Of a stretch of DNA of 5,115 nt, positions 5,060 through 5,115 are shown in pieces. The notes below the pieces were generated by a model. That model was not told the DNA's origin. It worked only from the letters and a program-made list of their open reading frames with translations, and did not search any database. Position 1 is the first letter of the stretch. Each line of letters begins with the position of its first letter. Source of the DNA: Acidimicrobiaceae bacterium (GTDB lineage: Bacteria; Actinomycetota; Acidimicrobiia; Acidimicrobiales; MedAcidi-G1); contig PAXM01000050.1 in NCBI GenBank assembly GCA_002714485.1, positions 35,388-40,502 of the forward strand. Reading direction: 5' to 3'. Position numbers and translations under genes: made by a program.

Positions 5060-5115
5060 ATGATTGACCGCTGGCACAGCGCCCTCTCCGACGAGCAGAT
5101 CCGCACGTTTGCCGA
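5060..5115 (+). CDS. Start of a divergent gene, possibly a phytanoyl-CoA dioxygenase-like protein (cut by window edge)
   Basis: From ATG 5060 the frame stays open to the window end, giving 18 complete codons: MIDRWHSALSDEQIRTFA and then an acidic residue. The LSDEQIRTFA segment resembles the first helix of phytanoyl-CoA dioxygenase (PhyH) family proteins, which often read L-x-x-EQ-x-x-x-F near the start, but similar helices open acyl-CoA dehydrogenases and other proteins, so this is only a suggestion. That it is a real gene is supported by the open frame, the ATG, and the -10-like hexamer 7 bases upstream. If it is a PhyH protein, the window would hold two different Fe(II)/2-oxoglutarate oxygenases. 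Confidence 0.45.
   Translation, partial: MIDRWHSALSDEQIRTFA

Overview
The window is GC-rich (roughly 60-70% by hand counts) and densely coded. The gene style suggests an actinobacterium, possibly of the Acidimicrobiia type: GTG as well as ATG starts, an RDD membrane protein ending in a DYLWPLWD-type segment, a carboxymuconolactone-decarboxylase-like protein without cysteines at its active site, and apparently leaderless starts. The taxonomy is inference. No rRNA, tRNA, CRISPR array, insertion sequence or origin is visible.

Left part, + strand (1-3708): four metabolic genes in the same direction. The first is the 3' end of an L-2-hydroxyglutarate oxidase/dehydrogenase (lhgO-like). After a 131-bp gap come a 3-hydroxyisobutyrate-dehydrogenase-family NAD(P) enzyme and, 10 bp later, a non-heme Fe(II)/2-oxoglutarate oxygenase of the HalD/BesD ('ArpA-like') type. 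Its ribosome-binding site overlaps the stop codon before it. After 81 bp follows a DAO-family FAD oxidoreductase resembling sarcosine oxidase beta subunits. The last three look like a small pathway acting on an amino acid or N-methylated amine: oxygenase hydroxylation, dehydrogenation of a hydroxy acid, and flavin-dependent amine oxidation. The substrate cannot be read from the sequence. The oxygenase gene has clearly lower GC than its neighbours.

Centre (3709-3747): the FAD gene and a minus-strand gene converge with only 29 bp between their stop codons. Two adjacent hairpins fill this junction, and the second encloses the stop codon of the minus-strand gene.

Right part (3738-5036, minus strand): an RDD-family membrane protein gene is followed, 57 bp downstream in the same frame, by the carboxymuconolactone-decarboxylase-like gene. 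At the right edge a new + strand gene probably begins at 5060, divergent from the RDD gene with only 23 bp between the two start codons. That gap holds overlapping -10-like hexamers pointing both ways, each placed so that the transcript would begin at or next to the ATG.

The most interesting points are the HxD version of a family best known for HxG amino-acid halogenases, within an uncharacterised three-enzyme cassette, and the very compact divergent, apparently leaderless promoter pair.
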